DNA of 64,000 bases from Endomicrobium sp. (GTDB lineage Bacteria; Elusimicrobiota; Endomicrobiia; Endomicrobiales; Endomicrobiaceae), in assembly GCA_031286985.1 (NCBI GenBank), contig JAITTL010000020.1, forward strand, positions 1 through 64,000. Direction: 5' to 3'. The position numbers were made by a program, and so were the translations under genes. Positions 55,638-64,000 of the stretch are shown here, piece by piece. The number at the start of each line of letters is the position of its first letter. The stretch's first letter is position 1. The notes below the pieces were generated by a model. It searched no databases, was not told the DNA's origin, and saw only the letters and a program-made list of their open reading frames with translations.

Positions 55638-56903
55638 CTATTTTTCAAATACAAATTCAAATTTACCAATTTTAACACAGTCTCCAGTTTTCGCACCCAT
55701 TTTTTCCAGCTTTGCTTCTAGTCCCATTTTTTTAAGAATATTTTGGTAACGTCTTAATGCTTCATCTTCTCCAAATTTTGTCATTTCTGTAAGTGTTTTA
55801 ACCTTAGTCCCCGTGACCACATAAACACCATTTTCATTCATTTCAACTTCAAATTCTGATTCATAAATATATTTTTTTACAGGGATGGTTTCTTTTATCT
55901 CATCTTCAGAACTATAGCTAATTGGTTTCTTAAGTATTTTCACTATTTCCTTAAGCAAAGCTTCAACACCTTGGCCCGTAACTGCTGAAATTGGGAACAA
56001 TTTTCTGACTCTTAAATGTTTTTTTAGATTTTTTATGCGAAGTTGCGTTCCCGATAAATCAATTTTATTTAAAACTACTATGGTATATTTTTTAAAAAGA
56101 TTTTTTGAATAATTTTTTAATTCATTATTTATTATTTTATAATTTTCATATGGAGCTTCCCCTTCAAAACCACTTACATCTATCATGTGTACCAAAAGCT
56201 TTGTTTGCTTTACGTGTCTTAGAAACTCAAACCCAAGACCTTTCCCATCATGAGCACCCTCAATTATCCCAGGAATGTCAGCAACCACAAAACATTCCCC
56301 TTTATAGTTTACAACTCCTAAATTAGGGGCCAAAGTTGTAAAAGGATAGTCTGCAATTTTAGGTTTTGCTGCTGAGATTTGCGATAGAAGAGTAGACTTT
56401 CCAGCATTTGGTAAGCCTATAAAACCTACATCAGCAATTAAACGAAGTTCTAAATTGACTTCTGAGGTTTCTCCTGGTTCACCTTTTTCTGCGATTCTTG
56501 GAGCCGTATATTTCCCAGTTTTAAAAGAAGAATTTCCCCTGCCACCTCTACCACCTTTGACGACTAAAATTTTCTCACCTGCAGCTTTTAAATCTGCAAA
56601 AAGCTCACCATTTTTAAAAATCAAAGTCCCTAAAGGAATTTTTATTACTAAATCTTTACCATATCTACCAAACTTATTGTTCGCTGAGCCTTTTTCACCA
56701 TTTGGAGCTTCAAATTTTTGTTTGTACGATAAATCTAAAAGAGTTGATTTATGAGGATCTCCCTCAAAATAAATGTCACCTCCTTTTCCTCCATTGCCTC
56801 CATTAGGGCCACCATAAGGAACATGTTTTTCCCTTCTAAAAGAAATACAGCCGTCGCCTCCGCGCCCAGCTGCAAGAAAAACACTAACCTTATCTATAAG
56901 CAT
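55638..56903 (-). CDS. obgE: GTPase ObgE/CgtA
   Basis: A 421-residue ribosome-associated GTPase. The glycine-rich Obg domain (about 1-158) holds GRGGDGCISFRREKHVPYGG in two parts, followed by the G domain: GLPNAGKSTLL, switch DYPFTTLAPNLG, VADIPGIIEGAHDGKGLG and NKIDL. A C-terminal OCT domain (about 345-421) ends the protein. The order rplU-rpmA-obgE is conserved in most bacteria. Confidence 0.97.
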   Translation of the reverse strand: MLIDKVSVFLAAGRGGDGCISFRREKHVPYGGPNGGNGGKGGDIYFEGDPHKSTLLDLSYKQKFEAPNGEKGSANNKFGRYGKDLVIKIPLGTLIFKNGELFADLKAAGEKILVVKGGRGGRGNSSFKTGKYTAPRIAEKGEPGETSEVNLELRLIADVGFIGLPNAGKSTLLSQISAAKPKIADYPFTTLAPNLGVVNYKGECFVVADIPGIIEGAHDGKGLGFEFLRHVKQTKLLVHMIDVSGFEGEAPYENYKIINNELKNYSKNLFKKYTIVVLNKIDLSGTQLRIKNLKKHLRVRKLFPISAVTGQGVEALLKEIVKILKKPISYSSEDEIKETIPVKKYIYESEFEVEMNENGVYVVTGTKVKTLTEMTKFGEDEALRRYQNILKKMGLEAKLEKMGAKTGDCVKIGKFEFVFEK

Positions 56904-56926
56904 TGAGATATTTTTATCCCTAAATC

Positions 56927-57178
56927 TTATTTTTCAATATTTACGTAGCGCCTATTTCCAGATTTTTTAATAAATTTAACCACTCCTGCAATCTTCGCAA
57001 AAAGAGTGTTGTCCTTGCCCATACCGACATTTATTCCTGGGCGATACTTGGTACCCCTCTGGCGAACTATTATAGCCCCAGCAAAAGCTTTTTGATCTCC
57101 ATAAATTTTTACACCTAATCTCTGGCCGTGCGAATCGCGTCCATTAGTTGACGAACCCTGCGCTTTAACATGAGCCAT
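56927..57178 (-). CDS. rpmA: Ribosomal protein L27
   Basis: An 83-residue protein with the L27 pattern [17 protein letters not shown] and [19 protein letters not shown]. The N-terminal segment ([15 protein letters not shown]) is short and lacks the Firmicutes-type cleaved leader. Middle gene of rplU-rpmA-obgE. Confidence 0.98.
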   Translation of the reverse strand: MAHVKAQGSSTNGRDSHGQRLGVKIYGDQKAFAGAIIVRQRGTKYRPGINVGMGKDNTLFAKIAGVVKFIKKSGNRRYVNIEK

Positions 57179-57211
57179 CTATATCTCCCCTAATAAAACT
57201 TTCTTTATAGC

Positions 57212-57526
57212 TTAAGCATTAATTTTTACAACTTTCAACTCTGTCACGTACTGACGGTGTCCTTGAAGCTTTTTATAACCTTTTTTCGGCTTTTTCTTAA
57301 ATACCAAAACCTTAGAAGCTCTTTTTTGTGCTATAACCTTCGCAACTACTTTTGCACCTTCAACCACAGGCCTACCAATGGTTACTTTTTCACCATCTGT
57401 AAGCAAAAGAACTTCCTCCAGAACAACATCCTGTCCAGCCTCAGCTCCATCAATTTTCTCTACAACTAGGTTCACACCTTCCTCTACCTTGTACTGCTTC
57501 CCACCAGTTTTAACAATCGCATACAT
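57212..57526 (-). CDS. rplU: Ribosomal protein L21
   Basis: A 104-residue L21 with MYAIVKTGGKQYKVEEG at the start, GRPVVEGAKV in the middle and KPKKGYKKLQGHRQ, the rRNA-binding end. I chose ATG 57526, with AGGGG 9 nt upstream; three extra codons upstream in frame are unlikely to be used. First gene of the rplU-recO run. Confidence 0.97.
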   Translation of the reverse strand: MYAIVKTGGKQYKVEEGVNLVVEKIDGAEAGQDVVLEEVLLLTDGEKVTIGRPVVEGAKVVAKVIAQKRASKVLVFKKKPKKGYKKLQGHRQYVTELKVVKINA

Positions 57527-57553
57527 TTGACACACCCCTTCTTTTGAGGGTGT

Positions 57554-57582
57554 AATCTACAAAAATTGTGTATGTTTGTCAA
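57554..57582 (-). promoter_or_regulatory. Promoter of the rplU-rpmA-obgE operon
   Basis: On the minus strand a perfect TTGACA (57577-57582), a 17-nt spacer and TAGATT (57554-57559). The predicted transcript start is about 20 nt before the rplU ATG. Confidence 0.75.
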
Positions 57583-57729
57583 ATCCACATAGTCAATTTT
57601 GTATATTTAAATGGGTTTTGGATGCTACACTAATATTTTTAACATCCCATAGCTTATCTCTAAGATTCTAGTGTGCATTATTAAAAGAGTACAGTCTATA
57701 AATAAGAGATGCCATTATAAATAAATTTA

Positions 57730-58032
57730 TAATGGCTGCTGGACATTAAATATATTATTACAGCGATGGCAAAAACAAAGCCAATCCCACACTCCAGAGC
57801 TTCTTCAATCTCAATTAAAGTTGCTTGTAGAAGCATTAAATGGGATACAAAAATATGTTAAATACATGAAAAAGGAAGAAATTACATTGCAGAAAGACTT
57901 AATGTTATAGATCAAATTACATGCAGAAAGCCCGAGGGAGCATTTTATGTTTTTCCAAATATAAATGCTTTGTTGAAAAAAATTAAAGAAAAAATTTTAA
58001 AAATTGAAAAACTCTCATCGATAATACTATAA
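57730..58032 (+). pseudogene. Decayed class I aminotransferase (aspartate aminotransferase-like)
   Basis: C-terminal pieces of an AspC-type aminotransferase lie in different frames. One frame has KYIITAMAKTK, another gives ANPT, another LLVEALNGIQKYVKYMKKE, and a last one AERLNVID then CRKPEGAFYVFPNINALL. These follow the family order (SNPTS, VEALNG, RRD/ERLN, KPEGAFYVFP) with at least three frameshifts. The N-terminal part with the PLP lysine is not found upstream. The remnant ends by overlapping the addA stop on the other strand. The rest of 57583-57729 holds nothing recognised. Confidence 0.8.
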
Positions 58033-61000
58033 GTCATTTTTGACATCAAAAATTTGTACTTTTTCGATGTTTACAATATATGTTGATATTTTTTTATGTG
58101 GATAAATTTCTGTTATCAGGCCAGCATAACTTTTAAGTTGATTTCGATTTTCTAACATATCCTGATTCGAACTTTTAAAATCTACTATTATGACCTTATC
58201 CTTATCTACTATAAGCTTATCAATTTTGAAAAGTTTACCTGATGCATTTACAATTTCTTTTTCATTATAGATTTTATTTTTATCATGCATAAATAACTTC
58301 AAAATTGTTTTGGACGCAAACAATTTTTCAAGCTTTACTCTAACAAAATCAACACTTTCAGAGAAAAATTTTCTTTTTGTAATACCAATAGCATTGCTTA
58401 TAGCATCGTTTATATTTTCATTTCTTAACGATACTATACTTGACAATGCGTAGTGTATAATCGTTCCTTTTTTTCTGGCATTATCTATATCAAGAATAGT
58501 TTTCTTTTCACCTATTAAGTACTTTTGTATATCTTTATAGCCTTTGTTGAAATCATCTAAAAAAATACCATCTTCCTCAACATTGGCTATATTGTACTTC
58601 TGCTTGGAACCCAAAATAAGTGGAATATCGCCAAGCAACGTAAGAGCAATATTATTTGAAATTCCTGATTTTGGTGGAACTATTGCATAAAATTCATATT
58701 CTGCCCTTGTCATTGAAACATAAAGCCCGTTAAGTTCAGATAATAAAATGCTAAATTTTTCTTTATTGTAAAGTTCTTTTGCTTTTTGTGAAAATATCGC
58801 AACATCTTTCGATATTCTAAATATTTTTATTTCATCTTCAGATTCAAAAAAATACGATTTATTGATCTTTTTTGCAGAAAGCTCAAAAAATGGCATTATC
58901 ACAACAGGAAACTGAAGACCTTTAGCTTTGTGAATAGTCATAATTTTGATACCATTTCCAAAAATTCTTTTTATATACAAAGAATCAGTATCCTCTTTTA
59001 GCTTAAAATATTCTAAAAAATTCCCTAACCCTGAGTCCTGTATTTCAAATTCTTTTATAAATTCTAAAAAACACATTACAAATGCTTTACTGTCAGGGAA
59101 ATTGTCTGTGATCTCAAATTTTTCAAGTATTGCAAGTGTAAGTTCATATACCGGGATAAATCCTGCTTTTACAAAAAATAATTCGAAATAATTTTTCCAT
59201 AAATATTCATATTTATTTTGAAAACTTTTAAAAAAATTTACCGTTTTATTATCTATATTTTTATTACAATCAAAAATAAATTTTTCAAATTCCTTATCTG
59301 AAATATTTGAAATTTTTTCAAAAATATCCCCCAAAATAAATGAAGAAAACGCCAATGCATTCATTGGGGAATTAATGAACATAAGAAGCGATAGAATTTG
59401 TTTTATAATACTGTTATTTTTTATGTTTAAAGTCTGTGACGACTCTATCTCTAATCCTTCCTCTAAAAGCCATGAACTTACGTTAAGTATTTCATCATTA
59501 GTTCTACATAAAACCACTATATCTTGAGGTATAAATCTTTTAAGTAACTGAAAAATATTGTCAATAAATTTTTGTTTTATTTTTTCATTCACATTTTCGC
59601 ACATTTTTTCTATCACGCTTACTTCCACATAACCGTAGTCATGTTCTTTTACAACTTGTTGATTAGAAGATGTATAGGTTTTAATAAATTTCGAAAAATC
59701 ATACTCAATATTACCTTTTCTACAAACTTCATTTAAAAAATTTTCTATATTTTCTTTTGAAAAAACTCTATTATTGAAATCAACTATAGTTTTTCCACTT
59801 CTAAAATTTTTTTCAAGATACCGTTTTTCAATATCCACTGAATGAAATTCATTTAGTACTTCATCAAAAAGCTCAGGTCTTCCTCCCCTAAAAGTATAAA
59901 TAGCTTGTTTTGCATCACCAACATAGAAAAAAGTCCCACCGCAGGCAAGACTCTCTTCTAAAAATCTTTTCATTCCTATCCACTGCACAAAATTTGTATC
60001 TTGAAATTCATCGATTAAAAAATGTTTATATCTTTCTGACAATCTATAGTATACCTCTGGCATAATAGCATTGTCTTTTTTAAAAAAATTAACTATTTTT
60101 TTATTTATTTCATTGAGAAAAACAACCCCATCCTTTTTGGATTGTTTATCAAACTCAATGGAAACTTCCGAATATATAAATGAGTAAATGGCGTAATAAT
60201 TCTCTAAGTAAAAATCACATAAAGATTTAATTTCTTTATTTATCTCACTCCATATATCATCGGCTTTAAGGTTTTTTTCAACGCCTGCCTTATATTTAAG
60301 CTCTTTTTTTGCAAAAACATGAGGAATTTTCATTGAGAAAAATAATCCAGCATCTCCCTGCAAAACTTTTTTAACTGCATTATTATAATGAGAATGAATA
60401 TGAGATTCTGGTACAAGTTTAGTAAAAACTTTAAGATTTTTTATAATTTTGTTAACTCTTAAAGAAAATTCCTTTGTATATTCAAGTTTTCCCGTAATAA
60501 AAATATTTTTACCCGTATTCCAAAATCTGTCAAATAGTTTTTTGATTTCATCATATATATTATCTTTTGGTATCCAACCTGAAGCATTCATCAGATATTG
60601 AGATAAGTATTCTAGTACCTTTTTTGTCAAATTTTTTGATGCTTGCGATCTCTGTAAAAATGTTGCCAAAGAAAGAAGAAGATGTGACGAATAATCCTTC
60701 TCTATAACAAAATTAGGTGAGATATCTATACTGATAGCACAAGATTTCAATATATGGTGTTTAAAACTGTCAATAGTACTTACGTTGAAATTATCATAAG
60801 AATCGAAGATGGTTTTTAAAACAAACAAACTTTCTTTTGCTATTTCATTTTTTGTAAGATTTAAATCGCAGAACAATTCATCAACATCTAAAGACAATAC
60901 GCCTTTTTTAAGATAATTTAGAATCCTGTGCTTCATTTCAATAGCAGCTTTATTTGTAAAGGTTACAGCTATTATGTTTTTTACATCAATATTTTTGTTG

Positions 61001-61095
61001 GACCCTAACAACAAACAGACATATCTTTTTGCCAGATTATAAGTTTTGCCTGAACCGGCCGATGCTTGCACAGATATTATTTGGGGTTTGTTCAT
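58027..61095 (-). CDS. addA: UvrD-type helicase with RecB-like nuclease domain (AddA-like)
   Basis: A 1022-residue protein with superfamily 1A helicase motifs: ASAGSGKTYNLAKR (Walker A, N-terminus), IAVTFTNKAA, FLIDEFQDTNFVQW, GDAKQAIYTFRGG, MTIHKAKGLQFPVVIM and VSMTRAEYEF. The C-terminus carries a nuclease-type IIVDFKSS and QLKSYAG. This is the layout of AddA, the helicase-nuclease subunit for double-strand-break processing. No addB gene is beside it, so the partner is either elsewhere or lost. Its start lies 12 nt after smpB. Confidence 0.85.
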   Translation of the reverse strand: MNKPQIISVQASAGSGKTYNLAKRYVCLLLGSNKNIDVKNIIAVTFTNKAAIEMKHRILNYLKKGVLSLDVDELFCDLNLTKNEIAKESLFVLKTIFDSYDNFNVSTIDSFKHHILKSCAISIDISPNFVIEKDYSSHLLLSLATFLQRSQASKNLTKKVLEYLSQYLMNASGWIPKDNIYDEIKKLFDRFWNTGKNIFITGKLEYTKEFSLRVNKIIKNLKVFTKLVPESHIHSHYNNAVKKVLQGDAGLFFSMKIPHVFAKKELKYKAGVEKNLKADDIWSEINKEIKSLCDFYLENYYAIYSFIYSEVSIEFDKQSKKDGVVFLNEINKKIVNFFKKDNAIMPEVYYRLSERYKHFLIDEFQDTNFVQWIGMKRFLEESLACGGTFFYVGDAKQAIYTFRGGRPELFDEVLNEFHSVDIEKRYLEKNFRSGKTIVDFNNRVFSKENIENFLNEVCRKGNIEYDFSKFIKTYTSSNQQVVKEHDYGYVEVSVIEKMCENVNEKIKQKFIDNIFQLLKRFIPQDIVVLCRTNDEILNVSSWLLEEGLEIESSQTLNIKNNSIIKQILSLLMFINSPMNALAFSSFILGDIFEKISNISDKEFEKFIFDCNKNIDNKTVNFFKSFQNKYEYLWKNYFELFFVKAGFIPVYELTLAILEKFEITDNFPDSKAFVMCFLEFIKEFEIQDSGLGNFLEYFKLKEDTDSLYIKRIFGNGIKIMTIHKAKGLQFPVVIMPFFELSAKKINKSYFFESEDEIKIFRISKDVAIFSQKAKELYNKEKFSILLSELNGLYVSMTRAEYEFYAIVPPKSGISNNIALTLLGDIPLILGSKQKYNIANVEEDGIFLDDFNKGYKDIQKYLIGEKKTILDIDNARKKGTIIHYALSSIVSLRNENINDAISNAIGITKRKFFSESVDFVRVKLEKLFASKTILKLFMHDKNKIYNEKEIVNASGKLFKIDKLIVDKDKVIIVDFKSSNQDMLENRNQLKSYAGLITEIYPHKKISTYIVNIEKVQIFDVKNDL

Positions 61096-61106
61096 AATAA
61101 ACTTGA

Positions 61107-61589
61107 TTAGTGTTTGTCAGCATAATTACTAATATCTTTTGCCATCTCTCTTGCGATATCTTTGTTTTTTATATATTCCCTTTTGTCATACGATTTCTTC
61201 CCTTTTGCAAGACCAACAAGAAGTTTAACATTTCCCCTACTGATATAAGCTTCAAGAGGAACAACTGTAAGCCCCTTTTCTTTTACCCGTGCGCACAATT
61301 TATTAATCTCAGCTCTATGCATCAAAAGCTTACGTTTTCTTCTAGCATCGTAATCAACAACATGAGTGGATATTTGCTCATAAGGGGCAATAAACACACC
61401 ATCTACAAAAGCTTCACCTTTATAAAACCCAACAACACCATCTACAAGACTCATACTGGACCGCCTTACAGACTTAACTTCATAGCCAGACAAAATCACA
61501 CCAACTTCAAGTTTTTCAAGAATTTCGTAATCGTAATAAGCTTTCTTATTTGATGAAAATACCCTTCTACCTTCGCTGTTTATTTTCAT
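61107..61589 (-). CDS. smpB: tmRNA-binding protein SmpB
   Basis: SmpB brings tmRNA to stalled ribosomes. Family pattern: AYYDYEILEKLEVGVILSGY, then EVKSVR, SLVDG, and the C-terminal KREYIKNKDIAREM tail. Length is 160 residues from ATG 61589. A TTG at 61601 overlaps the response regulator stop and is a possible alternative start. No tmRNA gene is in the window. Confidence 0.94.
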   Translation of the reverse strand: MKINSEGRRVFSSNKKAYYDYEILEKLEVGVILSGYEVKSVRRSSMSLVDGVVGFYKGEAFVDGVFIAPYEQISTHVVDYDARRKRKLLMHRAEINKLCARVKEKGLTVVPLEAYISRGNVKLLVGLAKGKKSYDKREYIKNKDIAREMAKDISNYADKH

Positions 61590-61597
61590 ATCCTTTT

Positions 61598-62317
61598 TCA
61601 ATCCCTCATACTTTCAAGCAATTCAATCTTACTAAACGGCTTACGCATAAACAAAACTCCATTTTGCTTAAACTCTTCAATTAAAGAAGCATTTTCATAA
61701 TCAACAAAAACGATAATTTTTGTTTTCAAATCCTGTTCCTTTAATTTTAATTCCAAACATTTCAGTTCATCCATCGACTTGGGTTCAAATATTATAAAAT
61801 CGAGCGGCACTTTACTAAAATTTCCAAACAAACTAATCACATCCAAAAAAGATTCAACCTTGTATCCTTTTCTAACCATATCAGTTTTCAGATCTAGAAA
61901 ACCAAACGTGTCCGCACTCACAATAACCACACTTTTTTTGCGAGCTACGGCCCCAGCTTCCACTCTTAGAGCAATGTCTAAAACTTTTGATATTTCAAAA
62001 GGTTTACCTATACATTCCAAAACCCCAATCTTTATAGCTTCTTCTATGAGAACATTTTCGGCATATGCTGTCATCATAACAACCACAATCTTATTGTTAA
62101 ATTTTCTTATTTCCTCCAAAGCTTCTACACCATTCATTTTCGGCATTCTTATATCGAAAAATGCAAGATCAAAATCATTTCGTTTTGCTAACTCAACAGC
62201 TTCACATCCATCGACAGTCACCGCAACGTTGTACCCCTCGATTTCAAGAATACCAGCCAAAGAATACCCTATAGACTCTTCATCATCTGCGATAAGTATG
62301 TTAAGCTTTTTACGCAT
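61598..62317 (-). CDS. Response regulator with two receiver domains, second degenerate
   Basis: A 239-residue protein. The first receiver (about 1-120) is complete: acidic pair DDE near residue 11-13, phospho-acceptor D55 in FFDIRMPK, Thr in MMTAYA and K105 in IGKPFE. The second (about 128-239) has the same fold pattern and keeps a Lys (MRKPFS), but the acceptor position reads Glu (IIFEPK). There is no DNA-binding or enzymatic output. It is probably the partner of the histidine kinase that ends 28 nt upstream. Confidence 0.85.
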   Translation of the reverse strand: MRKKLNILIADDEESIGYSLAGILEIEGYNVAVTVDGCEAVELAKRNDFDLAFFDIRMPKMNGVEALEEIRKFNNKIVVVMMTAYAENVLIEEAIKIGVLECIGKPFEISKVLDIALRVEAGAVARKKSVVIVSADTFGFLDLKTDMVRKGYKVESFLDVISLFGNFSKVPLDFIIFEPKSMDELKCLELKLKEQDLKTKIIVFVDYENASLIEEFKQNGVLFMRKPFSKIELLESMRD

Positions 62318-62345
62318 AATCCCCTTCTTAACCCTTTTTTTTATT

Positions 62346-63833
62346 CTAAGAGATAGGAATAACTACCACAAATTCGGTACCAACTCCTTCCGTACTGTCC
62401 ACTGATATTGATCCCATATGCAAATCAATTATCTCCTTTGTTATGCAAAGTCCAATTCCAATACCTCTTAACTTTGTTGTAAAAAGTGGCTCAAACAAAC
62501 GACATTTATCACTATCTTTAATTCCAACACCATTATCTTTAATTTTTATTTCAGCCATCCCGTTTTCCTTTTTAGCAGATATAAACAAACTTCCACCTTT
62601 TGGCATTGCGTCCCTTGCATTCGTAACGAAATTCACAACAACTCGCCTTATTTTATCACGATCGACAAACACCTCAAATCGCTCTAAATTCTTACTGACT
62701 ATCACATTTTTAGGCAAATTAACTTTTTCTATAGAATCGTCTATAATTTCATCAATATACTCTAAACTTTTTCTTGGGTTATCAATTTTTGAAAAATAAA
62801 GCAACTCACCAATAATACCACTTGCTCTCGCAACATCCAACTCTAACAACTCAAGCATCTTTTTTGATCTTTCATTTTTAAAAGACTCCGTTTTAGACAA
62901 AAAATACGAAATATTTCTTAGACTTGTTAACGGATTATTCAACTCGTGTGCAACCGAAGCTGCAAGCCTACCCATAGTAACAACCCTTTCTTCCCTTAAA
63001 AGCTCATTTTGCATACTTTGTATTTTTATGAGCATATCTCCAAGATTCTTATTCTTTTCCTCTAGCTCAATCTTAATATCCAACAAATTGGCCCTATCTT
63101 GAGTTAAACCATTGATATTTTGCTTCAGTTTTTGAGACATCGTATTAAACGAATTCGACAGAGAGCTTAATTCCACTGTTGAAAAAATAGGAACCTTATA
63201 AGATAAGTCACCTTCAGCTATTCTTGAAGCTCCTACAATGAGATTATTAATTGGGCTTAACAAAAATTTGGCAAGCAAAAGTGCCATTAAAATACCAATA
63301 CACAAAACAAGCAACACAGCAATAATACTAATGTACAAAAAATGCTCCAACTTCTTATTCATACTTGCACAAGAGCCTGCAACCGCGACTGACCACCTAA
63401 CAGCACTCTCCATTAATGGTCCTGATTGCAAATACACACATTGCCTCATATACATCAAGTCCCCGACTTTTATAAATTCACAAAAAGGAGAACTCGGAGC
63501 TTGTTTAAAAACATCACGCTGCCTAAATTTAGAATCTATTTTTTCATCAATTTTTTCCACTTTTTCGTTGTAAACAGCAATACCAGCTATACCACCACCT
63601 TCAGAAAGGTATACTTTATTCCTGAAGTCCTTTAAAAAAGCTGCCCGTCCATCCTCACTTTCCAAATTAGATGCCACTCGTTTTACACAATCCGACATAC
63701 TCGCTTTTAAATTATCACGTATAGTATCTTTATATGCATTGTATAAACACACAGCCATCGGAATCGACGAAACAGCCACGATCACGATAACGGAAAAAAT
63801 CAACTCATTTTTCAAACTAACATGAAACTTCAT
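62346..63833 (-). CDS. Membrane histidine kinase (HAMP, HisKA, HATPase)
   Basis: A 495-residue sensor kinase. The first helix (about 10-33), an outside domain (about 35-165), a second helix (about 168-192) and HAMP (about 193-245) lead into a coiled coil. HisKA follows with H296 in SVAHELNNPLTSLRN, then HATPase boxes NFVTNARDAMPKGG, DNGVGI and GIGIGLCITKEI. I chose ATG 63833 with GAGGG upstream over a TTG at 63854. It is paired with the next gene's response regulator. Signal unknown. Confidence 0.88.
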   Translation of the reverse strand: MKFHVSLKNELIFSVIVIVAVSSIPMAVCLYNAYKDTIRDNLKASMSDCVKRVASNLESEDGRAAFLKDFRNKVYLSEGGGIAGIAVYNEKVEKIDEKIDSKFRQRDVFKQAPSSPFCEFIKVGDLMYMRQCVYLQSGPLMESAVRWSVAVAGSCASMNKKLEHFLYISIIAVLLVLCIGILMALLLAKFLLSPINNLIVGASRIAEGDLSYKVPIFSTVELSSLSNSFNTMSQKLKQNINGLTQDRANLLDIKIELEEKNKNLGDMLIKIQSMQNELLREERVVTMGRLAASVAHELNNPLTSLRNISYFLSKTESFKNERSKKMLELLELDVARASGIIGELLYFSKIDNPRKSLEYIDEIIDDSIEKVNLPKNVIVSKNLERFEVFVDRDKIRRVVVNFVTNARDAMPKGGSLFISAKKENGMAEIKIKDNGVGIKDSDKCRLFEPLFTTKLRGIGIGLCITKEIIDLHMGSISVDSTEGVGTEFVVVIPIS

Positions 63834-63901
63834 AATCTCCCTCTTGATCGCCAAACAACAAAAGCACCAATTTATCGCAACACTTTAGCACCTCACTACC
63901 T

Positions 63902-63974
63902 AGCCGACGATAGGGCTTGAACCTACGACCTGCGGTTTACAAAACCGCTGCTCTACCAACTGAGCTACGTCGGC
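63902..63974 (-). tRNA. tRNA-Thr (TGT)
   Basis: The acceptor GCCGACG pairs with CGTCGGC. The anticodon loop TTTGTAA gives TGT. It is 68 nt upstream of the histidine kinase on the same strand and is the third tRNA-Thr isoacceptor in the window (GGT, CGT, TGT). Confidence 0.97.
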
Positions 63975-64000
63975 TCGCTATTTGTCAGCATGCTACAAAA

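Noticed and set aside
57532-57553. Hairpin covering the rplU ribosome site as autoregulator
   Set aside because: Its 5' arm lies upstream of the transcript start predicted from the TTGACA/TAGATT promoter, so it would not be in the mRNA.

Overview
The window is AT-rich and comes from a Gram-negative-type bacterium. Outer-membrane biogenesis genes are spread through it: lptD, msbA, kdsD, a LolC/LolD pair and a TamB-like protein. The metabolic genes have an anaerobic look (radical-SAM ThiH, a TatD-associated radical SAM protein, an archaeal-type three-ORF glutamate synthase). Amino-acid and cofactor synthesis genes sit beside decayed genes and insertion-sequence remnants. This mix resembles a reduced Elusimicrobiota/Endomicrobium-like symbiont, but that placement is inference from gene content; no rRNA or other phylogenetic marker was compared.

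Layout. 1-1350 (minus) is the open 5' part of a secreted, acidic, repeat-rich protein of unknown function. 1351-3165 holds no intact gene, only an insertion-sequence zinc-ribbon remnant and a coding-like scrap. 3166-7217 (plus) is a thiamine thiazole operon, thiG-thiH-thiE-thiS-thiF, behind a promoter, a TPP riboswitch and an intrinsic terminator. 7242-16293 (minus) is lysS-lolC-lolD-ilvE-tamB. 16560-20926 carries a membrane sensor protein, a DUF192 protein, an IS5-type remnant, tRNA-Leu, a radical SAM gene, a tRNA-Tyr-Gly-Thr operon with a strong promoter, and an unknown membrane protein. 21095-34872 (minus) holds a flippase-like protein, a prepilin peptidase lacking its N-terminal domain, coaD, tRNA-Ser, lptD, folC, accD, kdsD, hisI-F-A-H-B-D and a HEXXH protein with barrel-like features. 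34944-40483 (minus) has msbA, an ABC-F ATPase, a MATE exporter and tRNA-Phe/Thr. 40562-44139 includes a broken metallo-hydrolase, a Cas4-like/DUF2779 protein and a PHP phosphoesterase. 44365-47807 (minus) is glutamate synthase. 48173-57526 (minus) is a long run rplU-rpmA-obgE-nudix-aspS-pgpH-ybeY-CNNM-CNNM-recO. 57730-58032 (plus) is an aminotransferase pseudogene. 58027-63833 (minus) is histidine kinase, response regulator, smpB, addA-like helicase-nuclease, and tRNA-Thr ends the window.

The genes form three working modules. One makes the cell envelope: lipid A export, LPS insertion, lipoprotein release, Kdo precursor, fatty-acid initiation and TamB-type transport. One makes metabolites: thiazole phosphate, histidine, glutamate and branched-chain amino acids. 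One is translation and genome upkeep: LysRS, AspRS, L21, L27, Obg, YbeY, SmpB, RecO, AddA-like and eight tRNAs. No CRISPR array, prophage or recognisable complete new defence system was seen. The strongest unexplained items are the repeat protein at 1-1350, the HEXXH/barrel-like protein at 33484-34872, and the Cas4-like/DUF2779 protein whose apparent catalytic Glu reads as Gly.
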